From NCBI RefSeq assembly GCF_000026185.1, contig NC_010694.1, forward strand, positions 1,674,001 to 1,738,000: a DNA stretch of 64,000 nucleotides. Direction: 5' to 3'. The notes beneath the pieces are model-generated. The model did not search any database. It was not told where the DNA came from and was given only the letters and a program-made list of their open reading frames with translations. The position numbers and the translations under genes are program-made. Origin of the DNA: Erwinia tasmaniensis Et1/99. Lineage in GTDB: Bacteria > Pseudomonadota > Gammaproteobacteria > Enterobacterales > Enterobacteriaceae. Shown one piece after another: positions 51,373 to 60,143 of this stretch; position 1 is the stretch's first letter; each line of letters opens with the position of its first letter.

Positions 51373-53388
51373 ATGAACACTCTTTTTAAAAGTACTCTCT
51401 TGGCGGGTCTGCTGTTGGCAGGCAATGTTTTCGCAGCTGAATTGATTACCCGCGCCGATCAGATCCCTCAATTGCATCAGGAAGCGCAGCACGCGACCGT
51501 GAGTGAACGCGTGACCTCGCGTTTTACCCGTTCACATTACCGCCAGTTCGATCTCAACCAAGAATTCTCCGTTAAGATATTTGAACGTTATCTTAATCTG
51601 CTCGACTACAGCCACAATGTGTTACTGGAATCGGACATTGCACAATTTGCCGATAAGAAAGCCACGTTGGGCGATGGTCTGAAAAACGGACAGCTGTCGG
51701 TGTTTTACGATCTGTATAACCTGTCGCAGAAGCGCCGTTTTGAACGTTATCAGTATGCGCTGTCCGTACTGAGCAAGCCGATGGACTTCACCGGCAATGA
51801 CACTATCGATATCGATCGCAGTAAATCGCCATGGCCCAAAACCATCGAAGAGCTTAATGCGCTCTGGGATGCAAAAGTCAAATTTGACGAGCTCAGTCTT
51901 AAGCTGACCGGTAAAGATCAAAAAGAGATACGTGAAGTTCTCACCAAGCGCTACCAGTTTGCCGAACGTCGACTGGCGCAAAGTAACAGTGAAGACGTAT
52001 TCCAGCTGGCGATGACGGCATTCGCGCACGAAATCGATCCGCATACCAACTACCTTTCGCCACGTAATACCGAGCAGTTTAACACCGAGATGAGCCTGTC
52101 TCTGGAAGGCATTGGTGCCGTGCTGCAAATGGATGACGACTACACCACAATCAACTCAATGGTGGCCGGTGGTCCGGCAGCGAAAAGTAAAAGCATTACC
52201 GTTGGCGATCGCATTGTTGGCGTAGGCCAGCCGGGTAAACCGGTGGTTGACGTGATTGGTTGGCGCCTGGATGACGTCGTTGCGCAGATCAAAGGTCCGA
52301 AGGGCAGCAAGGTACGCCTTGAGATCCTTCCCGCCGGCAAAGGCACCAAACCCCGCACCGTTACCCTGACACGTGAAAAAATTCGTCTCGAAGATCGTGC
52401 GGTGAAAATGAGCGTGCACAACGTCGGCAAACAAAAGGTTGGCGTGCTTGATATCCCTGGCTTCTACGTGGGTTTGACGGATGACGTAAAAGTTCAGCTG
52501 CAGAAGTTGCAAAAGGAAAACGTTGACAGCGTAGTTATCGATCTGCGCACCAACGGCGGCGGTGCCCTCACCGAGGCGGTTTCCTTGTCCGGCCTGTTTA
52601 TTCCCGGCGGCCCCGTGGTTCAGGTGCGTGATAACAATGGCAAAGTGCGTCAGGACAGCGATAACGACGGGGTGGCCTATTATAAAGGCCCGCTGGTGGT
52701 GTTAGTTGACCGCTTCAGCGCGTCGGCTTCGGAAATTTTTGCCGCGGCTATGCAGGACTATGGACGTGCATTGATTGTCGGCGAGCCAACCTTCGGCAAG
52801 GGCACCGTGCAGCAATATCGCTCGCTGAACCGCATCTATGACCAGATGCTGCGCCCCGAGTGGCCAGCACTGGGGTCTGTGCAATATACCATCCAAAAAT
52901 TCTACCGCATCAACGGTGGCAGTACCCAACGCGAAGGCGTCACGCCAGACCTGTTAATGCCTACCGGTGTGGAAGCGGTGGAAACCGGCGAGAAGTTTGA
53001 GGACAATGCGCTGCCCTGGGACAGCGTAAATGCGGCCTCCTATGCGAAAACCGGCGACCTGAAGCCTTTCGAAGCTGAACTCCTGAAAGATCACCAGCAA
53101 CGCATCGCTAAAAACGCCGAGTTTCAGTACATCATCGGGGATATTGCCCGTTTTAACGCCAGTAAGGATAAGCGTAACATCATTTCACTTAACCTCGCCA
53201 ATCGTGAGAAAGAGAATAATGAAGATGACGCACGGCGGCTGGAGCGGGTTAATGCGCGCCTGAAGGCCGCGGGCAAAAAAACGCTGGCGAAACTTGACGA
53301 TCTGCCAAAAGATTATCAGGGGCCTGACCCGTATCTAGACGAAACGGTGCAGATCGCTAATGACCTGGCGAGACTGGAAAAGAAATAA
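51373..53388 (+). CDS. prc: Tail-specific periplasmic protease Prc
   Basis: Prc (Tsp) is a periplasmic serine protease with a Ser/Lys dyad that trims FtsI and, with NlpI, degrades MepS. The 671-residue precursor has a signal peptide (MNTLFKSTLLAGLLLAGNVF, cleavage after AFA-type NVFA). An N-terminal helical domain and a PDZ domain (about 235-325) follow. The S41 domain has catalytic S451 in FSASASEIF and K476 in TFGKGTVQ, spaced exactly as in E. coli. The C-terminus is about 11 residues shorter than the E. coli one, lacking its Ala/Pro tail. Confidence 0.96.
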   Translation: MNTLFKSTLLAGLLLAGNVFAAELITRADQIPQLHQEAQHATVSERVTSRFTRSHYRQFDLNQEFSVKIFERYLNLLDYSHNVLLESDIAQFADKKATLGDGLKNGQLSVFYDLYNLSQKRRFERYQYALSVLSKPMDFTGNDTIDIDRSKSPWPKTIEELNALWDAKVKFDELSLKLTGKDQKEIREVLTKRYQFAERRLAQSNSEDVFQLAMTAFAHEIDPHTNYLSPRNTEQFNTEMSLSLEGIGAVLQMDDDYTTINSMVAGGPAAKSKSITVGDRIVGVGQPGKPVVDVIGWRLDDVVAQIKGPKGSKVRLEILPAGKGTKPRTVTLTREKIRLEDRAVKMSVHNVGKQKVGVLDIPGFYVGLTDDVKVQLQKLQKENVDSVVIDLRTNGGGALTEAVSLSGLFIPGGPVVQVRDNNGKVRQDSDNDGVAYYKGPLVVLVDRFSASASEIFAAAMQDYGRALIVGEPTFGKGTVQQYRSLNRIYDQMLRPEWPALGSVQYTIQKFYRINGGSTQREGVTPDLLMPTGVEAVETGEKFEDNALPWDSVNAASYAKTGDLKPFEAELLKDHQQRIAKNAEFQYIIGDIARFNASKDKRNIISLNLANREKENNEDDARRLERVNARLKAAGKKTLAKLDDLPKDYQGPDPYLDETVQIANDLARLEKK

Positions 53389-53419
53389 ACTCTAGCGTTC
53401 TGCAAGCTCATTCAGCTTA

Positions 53420-53449
53420 AAGGCACGGCGTTTGCTGTGTCTTTTTTTT
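53420..53449 (+). terminator. Intrinsic terminator after prc
   Basis: AAGGCACGGC / GCTGTGTCTT pairs (two G-U) around loop GTTT and is followed by a run of T residues. It lies 32 bases past the prc stop. Confidence 0.8.
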
Positions 53450-53606
53450 ATCTGCGGCAGTACTCGCCCGAGAAGGTGAAAAAAGTGACATTAGTGTAAA
53501 GTTATGTTTTTTTAGACACTTAAAGATTAAGTGTGCTTGAAAAGCGGCGGATTGACCTTACGATGGTAGAACGCCAACAGCGAATAACTGAGGAAGATTA
53601 AATTTT

Positions 53607-54488
53607 ATGATGCGTATTGCTCTTTTCCTGTTAACCAACCTGGGTGTTATGGTGGTTTTCGGGCTGATCCTCAGCCTGACAGGGATCCAGTCAAGCAGTG
53701 TTATGGGCCTGATGATTATGGCGGGTCTGTTTGGCTTCGGCGGTGCGTTTGTTTCACTGCTGATGTCGAAGTGGATGGCGCTCCGCTCCGTCGGCGGTGA
53801 GGTGATTGAACAACCGCGCAACGAAACCGAACGCTGGCTGCTGGACACCATAGCAAAACAGTCACAGCAGGCGGGCATCGCCATGCCGCAGGTGGCTATC
53901 TATCACGCGCCGGATATCAATGCGTTCGCCACCGGCGCACGGCGTGACGCCTCTCTGGTAGCCGTATCGACCGGGCTGCTGCAAAATATGAGCCGTGATG
54001 AAGCGGAGGCGGTGCTGGCACACGAAGTCAGCCATATCGCTAATGGCGATATGGTCACGATGACCTTGATTCAGGGTATTGTGAACACCTTTGTGATCTT
54101 CATCTCCCGCATTCTGGCCCAGTTAGCCGCAGGCTTTATGTCGGGTGACCGGGAAGAGGAAGGGAACAGCAACGGTAACCCGATGGTTTATTTCGTGGTT
54201 TCCATGGTGCTTGAGCTGGTGTTTGGTATCGTTGCCAGCACGATCACCATGTGGTTTTCGCGTCACCGCGAATTCCATGCGGATGCCGGTGCTGCTCGTC
54301 TTGCCGGGTCTGAAAAGATGATTGCCGCCCTGCAACGCCTGAAAACCAGCTACGAACCCCAGGAGGCCAGTAGCATGATGGCCCTGTGCATCAACGGTAA
54401 ATCGAAATCGATCAGTGAGCTGTTTATGTCACACCCACCGTTGGATAAACGTATTGAGGCGCTGCGCAGCGGTCAATACGCCAGGTAA
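53607..54488 (+). CDS. htpX: Membrane zinc metalloprotease HtpX
   Basis: HtpX is an inner-membrane M48 protease that helps remove misfolded membrane proteins together with FtsH, and in E. coli is induced through Cpx. The 293-residue length equals that of E. coli. Two N-terminal spans (about 4-24 and 34-54) precede the zinc motif HEVSH at 139-143. Two further spans follow, then the third-ligand Glu in [15 protein letters not shown] near 222. A 8+8 bp inverted repeat at 53516-53534 lies in the upstream region. A terminator follows. Confidence 0.96.
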   Translation: MMRIALFLLTNLGVMVVFGLILSLTGIQSSSVMGLMIMAGLFGFGGAFVSLLMSKWMALRSVGGEVIEQPRNETERWLLDTIAKQSQQAGIAMPQVAIYHAPDINAFATGARRDASLVAVSTGLLQNMSRDEAEAVLAHEVSHIANGDMVTMTLIQGIVNTFVIFISRILAQLAAGFMSGDREEEGNSNGNPMVYFVVSMVLELVFGIVASTITMWFSRHREFHADAGAARLAGSEKMIAALQRLKTSYEPQEASSMMALCINGKSKSISELFMSHPPLDKRIEALRSGQYAR

Positions 54489-54507
54489 TGCCGTTTAAAT
54501 AAAGTAA

Positions 54508-54533
54508 AAACCCGCCGACGGCGGGTTTTTTTT
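54508..54533. terminator. Intrinsic terminator after htpX
   Basis: CCCGCC / GGCGGG has loop GAC (54511-54525) and is flanked by an A-run and eight T residues, so it may serve htpX (+) and yobH (-) alike. Confidence 0.9.
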
Positions 54534-54625
54534 CGGGGCTTAAGCCCGCAGGCTATGCTGTTGAAGCGGTCAAAGGCGTAACGCCGTTTATCAGACGGGG
54601 CGTCAGCGTGTCGACCACCGCTTGA

Positions 54626-54862
54626 TTAATTATCTACCACTTCACTGCTTTTTCGTAATACCGGGCAGTCAGTTACGCCGATAACTCCGCTGTCGGTATG
54701 CAGATACTGCGCAATGACGATCCCACGCGCCGTCAGGTACTTACACTGCAGGCCGACCCCGGCGATATTTTTATTACTTCCCGTTAATACTCCGTAACCG
54801 GTCAAGAGCATGGCAAGCCAGATAATGACCAGTAATGCGACAAGGCGTAGTAAAAATTTCAT
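54626..54862 (-). CDS. yobH: Small membrane/exported protein YobH
   Basis: YobH is a conserved enteric small protein of unknown role. The 78-residue product has an N-terminal hydrophobic segment (5-25, LRLVALLVIIWLAMLLTGYG). The conserved C-terminal part GLQCKYLTARGIVIAQYLH and GVTDCPVLRKSSEVVDN follows, with two cysteines that may form a disulfide in the periplasm. TAAGGAG precedes the ATG. In E. coli it is next to mgrB and kdgR; neither is visible here. Confidence 0.9.
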   Translation of the reverse strand: MKFLLRLVALLVIIWLAMLLTGYGVLTGSNKNIAGVGLQCKYLTARGIVIAQYLHTDSGVIGVTDCPVLRKSSEVVDN

Positions 54863-55091
54863 TCTTTTCTCCTTAAAGTCTCGGCAGGCATCTTCGGCTC
54901 TGCGTTCAGCATGGCAGAATGCTGTTAACCAGCGGTTTAATCGATAAGAGTATGCTGAATTACCTCACAAAGTTCTCTGCCGATCAACCGACTGGTGCTG
55001 CAACCCCACTGTTAATTAACGTTTGAACAGGTAAAATCATATTCACGGCGTTGCCAGTATCAGGCAATGCAAATTTAGTTTCGAGGCAGAA
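54863..55091. other. yobH-yebO gap without a visible mgrB
   Basis: E. coli encodes the 47-residue PhoQ inhibitor MgrB between yobH and yebO. I read both strands of these 229 bases and found no frame with an MgrB-like hydrophobic segment and Cys pair. The element CGTTTGAACAGGTAAA (55018-55033) faintly resembles a PhoP box, but the match is poor. Confidence 0.45.
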
Positions 55092-55358
55092 ATGAACGAA
55101 TTGATAAACGGCGCGATGAGCGTTGTGTCGACTGGGGTTATTGTCGTGACGCTGGTGATGAGCTTGATAGCGTGGTTTTTTGTCAACAGAATAAACGTCA
55201 GATCCAGTCAGCAGATCCAGCTACTGGAATCGCTGTTGGTTGAGCAAAAACGTCAGAATCAGCTGCTGCAGCGGCTAACAGATCGCTTAACCGGCGAAGA
55301 ACGGCCTGCTGACGAGGCAGTGAGCCAGGACTATACCCGTCTGATACCTGAACGTTAA
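55092..55358 (+). CDS. yebO: Small membrane protein YebO
   Basis: YebO is a single-span inner-membrane protein of unknown function. The 88-residue product has one transmembrane helix (about 12-34, VVSTGVIVVTLVMSLIAWFF). A cytoplasmic coiled-coil-like stretch QQIQLLESLLVEQKRQNQLL follows (about 41-60), and the end is TRLIPER, like the enteric family. GAGGCAG precedes the ATG. It is separated from the MBL-fold gene by 20 bases and may be co-transcribed with it. Confidence 0.9.
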   Translation: MNELINGAMSVVSTGVIVVTLVMSLIAWFFVNRINVRSSQQIQLLESLLVEQKRQNQLLQRLTDRLTGEERPADEAVSQDYTRLIPER

Positions 55359-55378
55359 TCTATCGATAAGGAGCTTTT

Positions 55379-56389
55379 ATGGCCTGGAAAAACCCCTGGT
55401 ACGATCCTTCGCTGAGTCATCACACGCCGGAGGGGTTTCGTAATCTGGAGCCGACCGCTCAACAGAAGGGTGATTTGCAACGTTGGCGGCGCGAACGTAA
55501 GGCTCAGGGTAACCCACGGCCCCCGGCGCAGGGCTATGAACATTTTATCCAGCGGTGGTGGCAGGCTGCCGACCTTAGCGGTGATAAGGACTGTGTCTGG
55601 TGGCTGGGACACGCCTGCCTGCTGCTGCGTAATGCCGGACGTTATACGCTTATCGATCCCGCACTCTCTTCGCGCGCTTCGCCGTTAAGTTTCTATGGAC
55701 CGCGACGAAAAACCCCCCCTGCGTTAGTGATAGAAGACCTGCCATCGCTTGATGTCGTGCTGATTTCGCACAATCATTACGATCACCTTGACCGCCGCAC
55801 CATCAAAAAAATAGTGGCGCGTTTTCCAAAAGTGACCTTTGTCGTCCCGCTCGGGCTGAAAAAGTGGTTTCGGCGACACGGCGTGCAGCGGGTCGTGCAG
55901 CTGGACTGGTGGCAGCAAACCCATACCGACGGACTCTCCATTTATGCCGTGCCTGCACGTCACTGGAGCATGAGAACGCTTTGGGATCGCAACCGCTCTC
56001 TATGGTGTGGCTGGGTGATTAAAGTCGGAAAGCTTAACCTGTGGTTTAGTGGTGATAGCGGCTATTCGGATAATCTGCTGGAAATTGCGCGCCGCCTCGG
56101 CCCCTTTAATCTGGCGGCGCTGCCGGTCGGTGCATATGCACCAAAATGGTTCATGCATGGTCAACATATGGACCCGGATCAGGCGGTCTCTTTACACCAT
56201 GCGCTAGGCCAACCGGTGACAATGGCAATACACTGGGGGGTATTTGAGTTAGCGGATGAACCTTTAGACGAGCCTCCGGGGGCACTGGAAGGGGCGATGC
56301 AGGCGGCAGGATTGGATGCGGGCCTTTTTAAAACGTGGAAAATCGGTGGAAAAATGCTGCTGGAGAATATCATCGATGAAGATTCCTAA
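55379..56389 (+). CDS. MBL-fold hydrolase, NAPE-PLD/UlaG-like
   Basis: This 336-residue metallo-beta-lactamase-fold protein has the motif SHNHYDHLD near 131-139 (HxHxDH). The His in PARHWSMRTL is near 197, the Asp in WFSGDSGYSD near 224, and the late His in AIHWGVFELADEP near 282. The layout is that of the N-acyl-phosphatidylethanolamine phospholipase D-like group; the bacterial substrate is unknown. A GGAGC ribosome site lies eight bases upstream. No such gene follows yebO in E. coli, so it is an insertion at this locus. Confidence 0.85.
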   Translation: MAWKNPWYDPSLSHHTPEGFRNLEPTAQQKGDLQRWRRERKAQGNPRPPAQGYEHFIQRWWQAADLSGDKDCVWWLGHACLLLRNAGRYTLIDPALSSRASPLSFYGPRRKTPPALVIEDLPSLDVVLISHNHYDHLDRRTIKKIVARFPKVTFVVPLGLKKWFRRHGVQRVVQLDWWQQTHTDGLSIYAVPARHWSMRTLWDRNRSLWCGWVIKVGKLNLWFSGDSGYSDNLLEIARRLGPFNLAALPVGAYAPKWFMHGQHMDPDQAVSLHHALGQPVTMAIHWGVFELADEPLDEPPGALEGAMQAAGLDAGLFKTWKIGGKMLLENIIDEDS

Positions 56390-56837
56390 ACTCGCTATAT
56401 TATAACCCGCTGGTAATAATAAATAATCTGCTTTATTTCAGTACCAGGTTGATAATATAAACTTTAATTAAATGCCGCCAGTCAACGCTTTTAAATGGGG
56501 CATCTGGTGAGCCAGGCTCCTGATTTTGGTGCGAAGGGTATACACGACTGCATCAGCGATGTTTTTTTGTACAGAAAATGGGCTGAATTATTTACTAATG
56601 GGATAATCCCAATGACTTCTATTGAATTAGCTTTGCCATTTTATGAAATATTGTCGGACAAAAATAATAGCGTCAAGAATGACCGTCGCTGTAGCTAATG
56701 CCGTTTAACGCCTATGGGGCGGCAGTCAAGCCATTTGTCGGAGAGGGCGATATGCCCTGTGCGGTGGGGCAAACTCGGCGATTTAGTAAACATCGTTTCA
56801 AATGTGTGCGACAAATCTTTACCCCATTAAAAATGAC

Positions 56838-56866
56838 TTGCCATTAATTTGCGAATATGTGATAAA
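56838..56866 (+). promoter_or_regulatory. Predicted promoter of yobF-cspC
   Basis: -35 TTGCCA (56838-56843) is separated by 17 bases from -10 GATAAA (56861-56866), which is preceded by TGT (an extended -10). The start would fall near 56873, about 25 bases before yobF. Confidence 0.5.
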
Positions 56867-56897
56867 CATTCGGGTAAAACGAGGTACAGTTCTGTTT

Positions 56898-57016
56898 ATG
56901 TATGGCATCTTCAGTAAAGAAGTTCCGAGTAAAGACGTTGACGTTGAATACCGCTTCCTTGCCGAGCCTTAATTAATGCCTCATGCAGTAATGTCTCTGG
57001 TTTTTCTGAATATTAA
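56898..57016 (+). pseudogene. yobF: yobF with a one-base frameshift (24-residue product)
   Basis: YobF is a 47-residue stress-related small protein encoded before cspC in E. coli. Here the ATG frame reads MYGIFSKEVPSKDVDVEYRF then LAEP and stops at 56970-56972. If one base is restored next to the stop (CCT TA-n ATT), the frame continues as INASCSNVSGFSEY to a stop at 57014-57016, matching the remembered E. coli continuation YIGASCSNVS. The first 24 residues are well conserved, so the short form may still be made. A sequencing error is also possible. Confidence 0.75.
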
Positions 57017-57053
57017 GCCCACGGGCGAATAAACTCTCTAAGGAATTTGCAAA

Positions 57054-57263
57054 ATGGCAAAGATTAAAGGTCAGGTTAAGTGGTTCAACGAGTCTAAAGG
57101 TTTTGGTTTCATCACTCCTGCTGACGGCAGCAAAGACGTGTTCGTACACTTCTCTGCAATCCAGGGTAATGGCTTCAAAACTCTGGCTGAAGGCCAGAAC
57201 GTTGAGTTCGAAATTCAGGACGGCCAGAAAGGTCCAGCGGCTGTGAACGTCACCGCTATCTGA
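57054..57263 (+). CDS. cspC: Cold-shock-like RNA-binding protein CspC
   Basis: CspC is a constitutive cold-shock-domain RNA chaperone that stabilises rpoS and stress mRNAs. The 69-residue product agrees with E. coli CspC as remembered, with RNP1 KGFGFITP (near 16-23) and RNP2 VFVHFSAI (near 30-37). TAAGGA lies upstream of the ATG. It is downstream of the broken yobF, as in E. coli, and probably shares its transcript. A terminator follows about 60 bases after the stop. Confidence 0.97.
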
Positions 57264-57323
57264 TTTCGATCTGAGCTTGATATTACCGCGTTGCGTGTAA
57301 TCCAGGCCACTATCTGAATATTT

Positions 57324-57354
57324 AAGCCCTGTCAGAAATGACGGGGCTTTTTTA
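57324..57354 (+). terminator. Intrinsic terminator after cspC
   Basis: AAGCCCTGTCA / TGACGGGGCTT pairs (one G-U) around the tetraloop GAAA, followed by T residues. Confidence 0.9.
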
Positions 57355-57435
57355 TTGTATTCACAGAGCCGGTCAGTGGGATTTTGCCATCGCTTTACAG
57401 TACACTGCCACGTCTTATGATTATGGAGTGTTGTT

Positions 57436-58254
57436 ATGTCGTACCAGTGTCCTCTTTGCCAGCATCCGCTGACCCTCGATCGGCATACCTGGCGCTGTGA
57501 GAATCAGCACCAGTTTGACCAGGCTAAAGAGGGGTATGTCAATCTGCTGCCGGTACAGCATAAGCGTTCAAAGCAGCCGGGAGACAGTGCGGATATGATG
57601 CAGGCCCGGCGTAATTTCCTCGACGCAGGACATTATCAGCCGCTGCAGCAGCGGGTGGGTGACTGGTTAATTCAGCTTTTTCCGGATGCTCCGGTCAACC
57701 TGCTGGATATTGGCTGTGGGGAAGGGTACTACACTCATCATGTTGCCAGTCGCCTTCAGGCGCGGGGTGTGGCACAGGTTTATGGGTTGGACGTGGCAAA
57801 AATAGCGGTTCGCGCGGGTGCCCGGCGTTATCGTAACGTTGATTTCTGCGTGGCCTCCAGCCATCGCCTGCCGTTTAGCCATCATCAGTTTGATGCCATA
57901 TTACGCATTTATGCGCCGTGTAAGGCAGCAGAGCTGGCGCGGGTCGTAAAGCCACAGGGCTATGTGCTGACCGTTTCGCCCGGCCCCCGGCATCTGTTGC
58001 AGTTTAAAGCACTGATTTATCAGGATGTCCAGCTGCATGACAACACCCCTGAAGACATGCCGGGCTTCACCCTTGTTGAACAGCAGCAGCTATGTTATGC
58101 CATGACGCTGAACAGCGAAGAGTCGGCAGCCCTATTGCAGATGACCCCGTTCGCCTGGCGTGCCCGACCTGAAGTGTGGGGTATTTTGGCTACCAGCGAA
58201 CGGTTTGACTGTGAAACGGACTTTACCCTGCGTTTGTGGCAGAAAAACGACTAG
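57436..58254 (+). CDS. rlmA: 23S rRNA m1G745 methyltransferase RlmA
   Basis: RlmA methylates G745 of 23S rRNA. The 272-residue protein starts with a zinc finger, CPLCQHPL (5-12) with C-x-x-x-H near 21-25. Next comes [20 protein letters not shown] (about 27-46), then the SAM motif [15 protein letters not shown] near 86. [20 protein letters not shown] near 155-174 and a WxxxPEVWG-type C-terminus complete it. A GGAGTG ribosome site precedes the ATG. In E. coli mntP follows; here yoaE does. Confidence 0.94.
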   Translation: MSYQCPLCQHPLTLDRHTWRCENQHQFDQAKEGYVNLLPVQHKRSKQPGDSADMMQARRNFLDAGHYQPLQQRVGDWLIQLFPDAPVNLLDIGCGEGYYTHHVASRLQARGVAQVYGLDVAKIAVRAGARRYRNVDFCVASSHRLPFSHHQFDAILRIYAPCKAAELARVVKPQGYVLTVSPGPRHLLQFKALIYQDVQLHDNTPEDMPGFTLVEQQQLCYAMTLNSEESAALLQMTPFAWRARPEVWGILATSERFDCETDFTLRLWQKND

Positions 58255-58541
58255 TTCCTGTTCGAAACGGACTGCGCAATAGTCGAATGTTGCGCAGTGT
58301 AAGAAATTATTTTGACCTGCATGTGGCAACTGATAGAGTAGGGATCCTTTTTCATACAGGAGTAACGGGCCTCAACCCTCTCTATGGACTGTCACCGAAG
58401 TCGCTTAACCATGCAACCGGGCTACCCGGGATCTCTATCAACGTCCCCTGACGTGACTCTTAACACTACCCTTTGCCACATTCGTTGCAGGTTCAACCGA
58501 ACGCTTGCTGCGCTTTCCCGTTCCTTTTTCCGGAGTCTTTC
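58255..58541 (+). other. rlmA-yoaE leader region with several hairpins
   Basis: These 287 bases contain a hairpin CTGCGCAA / TTGCGCAG (58272-58297) after rlmA without a T-run, and then a -35-like TTGACC at 58312-58317. A potentially structured leader carries CAGGAGTAACGGGCC (58358-58372), a CCGGG-CTA-CCCGG hairpin (58418-58430) and CGTC-CCCT-GACG (58442-58453). In E. coli mntP with its manganese riboswitch, and manXYZ, lie in this interval; neither is present. Confidence 0.45.
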
Positions 58542-60095
58542 ATGGAATTTCTCTTAGACCCCTCAATCTGGGTCGGTCTGCTGACACTGATCGTTCTTGA
58601 GATCGTACTGGGTATCGATAACCTGGTATTTATTGCCATACTGGCTGACAAGCTTCCGCCCAAGCAGCGTGATAAAGCACGCCTGATCGGATTGTCGCTG
58701 GCCATGGTGATGCGTTTAGGACTGTTGTCACTGATATCGTGGATAGTCACTCTGACGCGACCGCTGTTCAGCATTGGCGCTTTCAGCTTCTCAGGGCGTG
58801 ACCTCATCCTGCTGCTGGGGGGGCTGTTTCTGTTGTTCAAGGCCACGATGGAGCTTCACGAGCGGTTGGAAAACCGCGATATGCATGGTGTAAGTAATAA
58901 AGGCTACGCCAGTTTCTGGTCGGTAGTGGTACAAATCGTTATTCTTGATGCCGTGTTTTCACTCGATGCCGTGATCACCGCGATAGGTATGGTGAACAAC
59001 CTGCCCGTGATGATGACGGCGGTCGTGATAGCGATGGGCGTGATGTTGCTGGCTTCAAAACCGCTGACCAATTTTGTTAACGCCCATCCAACGGTGGTCG
59101 TACTGTGTCTTAGCTTCCTGCTGATGATTGGTCTTAGCCTGGTCGCAGAGGGCTTTGGTTTCCATATTCCGAAAGGCTACCTGTATGCGGCAATCGGCTT
59201 CTCAATCTTAATTGAGTTGTTTAACCAGATAGCGCGGCGTAATTTTGTGCGTCATCAGGAGCGTCGGCCAATGCGTGAGCGTACCGCCGAAGCGATCCAG
59301 CGCTTAATGGGCGGTCGTCGTCAGAACGAAAGCAATAATAGCGAAAGCAACGAAGTCGTCGCCGCTATGCCACAAGAAGCGTTCAAAGACGAAGAGCGCT
59401 ACATGATTAACGGTGTACTCACCCTGGCTGCGCGTTCGGTGCGCAGCATCATGACGCCGCGTGGTGAGATCTCCTGGGTTGATGCTACCCTTCCGGTTGA
59501 TGAAATTCGTATTCAACTGCTGGACACGCCGCACAGCCTGTTCCCGGTCTGCAAAGGCGAGCTGGATGAGATTGTGGGTGTAGTACGTGCTAAGGAGCTG
59601 CTGGTCGCGTTGGATCACGGGGTTGAGGTTGCCACATTCGCCGCCGCTACGCCGGCGATCATCGTGCCGGAGACCCTCGACCCGCTGAATCTTTTAGGGG
59701 TGCTGCGCCGTGCTAAGGGCAGTTTTGTCGTGGTGACCAGTGAGTTTGGCGTGGTACAAGGCCTGATCACGCCGCTGGATGTGCTGGAAGCCATTGCCGG
59801 GGAGTTCCCGGACGAAGACGAAACGCCGGATATTATTGTCGATGGTGATGGTTGGTTGGTGAAAGGCGGCACGGACCTACACTCATTACAGCATTTGCTC
59901 GATAATCAGGATCTTGTCAAGCCGGAAGACGATCACGCCTCATTGGCGGGGCTGTTGATTGAACAAAAAGGTCAATTGCCAAAGCCTGGGGATGTGATCG
60001 AGATAGCGCCGTTGCGCTTCCAGATTGTTGAAGCTACCGACTACCGTGTGGACCTTGTGCGAGTCACCAGGCAGCACGATGAGGAAGAGCATTAA
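58542..60095 (+). CDS. yoaE: TerC/CBS/CorC domain inner-membrane protein YoaE
   Basis: YoaE combines an N-terminal TerC-family membrane domain (about 1-240, seven spans, [20 protein letters not shown] near 20-39 and [18 protein letters not shown] near 130-147, with paired acidic residues). A CBS pair follows (about 300-420, [12 protein letters not shown]), then a CorC/HlyC-like C-terminal domain (about 430-515, [12 protein letters not shown]). It may move metal ions such as manganese or calcium, but this is unproven. The ATG at 58542 with CGGAG upstream gives 517 residues, near E. coli length; an in-frame ATG at 58473 is unconserved. Confidence 0.93.
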   Translation: MEFLLDPSIWVGLLTLIVLEIVLGIDNLVFIAILADKLPPKQRDKARLIGLSLAMVMRLGLLSLISWIVTLTRPLFSIGAFSFSGRDLILLLGGLFLLFKATMELHERLENRDMHGVSNKGYASFWSVVVQIVILDAVFSLDAVITAIGMVNNLPVMMTAVVIAMGVMLLASKPLTNFVNAHPTVVVLCLSFLLMIGLSLVAEGFGFHIPKGYLYAAIGFSILIELFNQIARRNFVRHQERRPMRERTAEAIQRLMGGRRQNESNNSESNEVVAAMPQEAFKDEERYMINGVLTLAARSVRSIMTPRGEISWVDATLPVDEIRIQLLDTPHSLFPVCKGELDEIVGVVRAKELLVALDHGVEVATFAAATPAIIVPETLDPLNLLGVLRRAKGSFVVVTSEFGVVQGLITPLDVLEAIAGEFPDEDETPDIIVDGDGWLVKGGTDLHSLQHLLDNQDLVKPEDDHASLAGLLIEQKGQLPKPGDVIEIAPLRFQIVEATDYRVDLVRVTRQHDEEEH

Positions 60096-60103
60096 TTGAC
60101 TCT

Positions 60104-60135
60104 TAAAAAAACCGGGGAAATCCCCGGTTTTTTTT
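60104..60135. terminator. Bidirectional terminator between yoaE and sdaA
   Basis: AAAACCGGGG / CCCCGGTTTT has a short AAAT loop and flanking A- and T-runs. It serves both convergent genes. Confidence 0.92.
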
Positions 60136-60143
60136 ATCATTCG

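Larger units (their letters stand above)
56390..57053 (+). other. AT-rich upstream region of yobF-cspC
   Basis: The left 300 bases are AT-rich. One 67-codon frame (56495-56698) lacks a ribosome site and any similarity, so I do not call it a gene. A promoter TTGCCA-17-GATAAA (56838-56866) precedes the broken yobF. From 56898 to 57053 the DNA follows the E. coli yobF-cspC leader closely. Confidence 0.5.

Noticed and set aside
55018..55033. PhoP box before yebO
   Set aside because: GTTTG-N5-GTAAA departs from GTTTA-N5-GTTTA in both halves.
56495..56698. 67-codon frame in the AT-rich region before yobF
   Set aside because: No Shine-Dalgarno sequence, no recognisable family and composition like the surrounding noncoding DNA. 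It could be a remnant, but I cannot support it as a gene.
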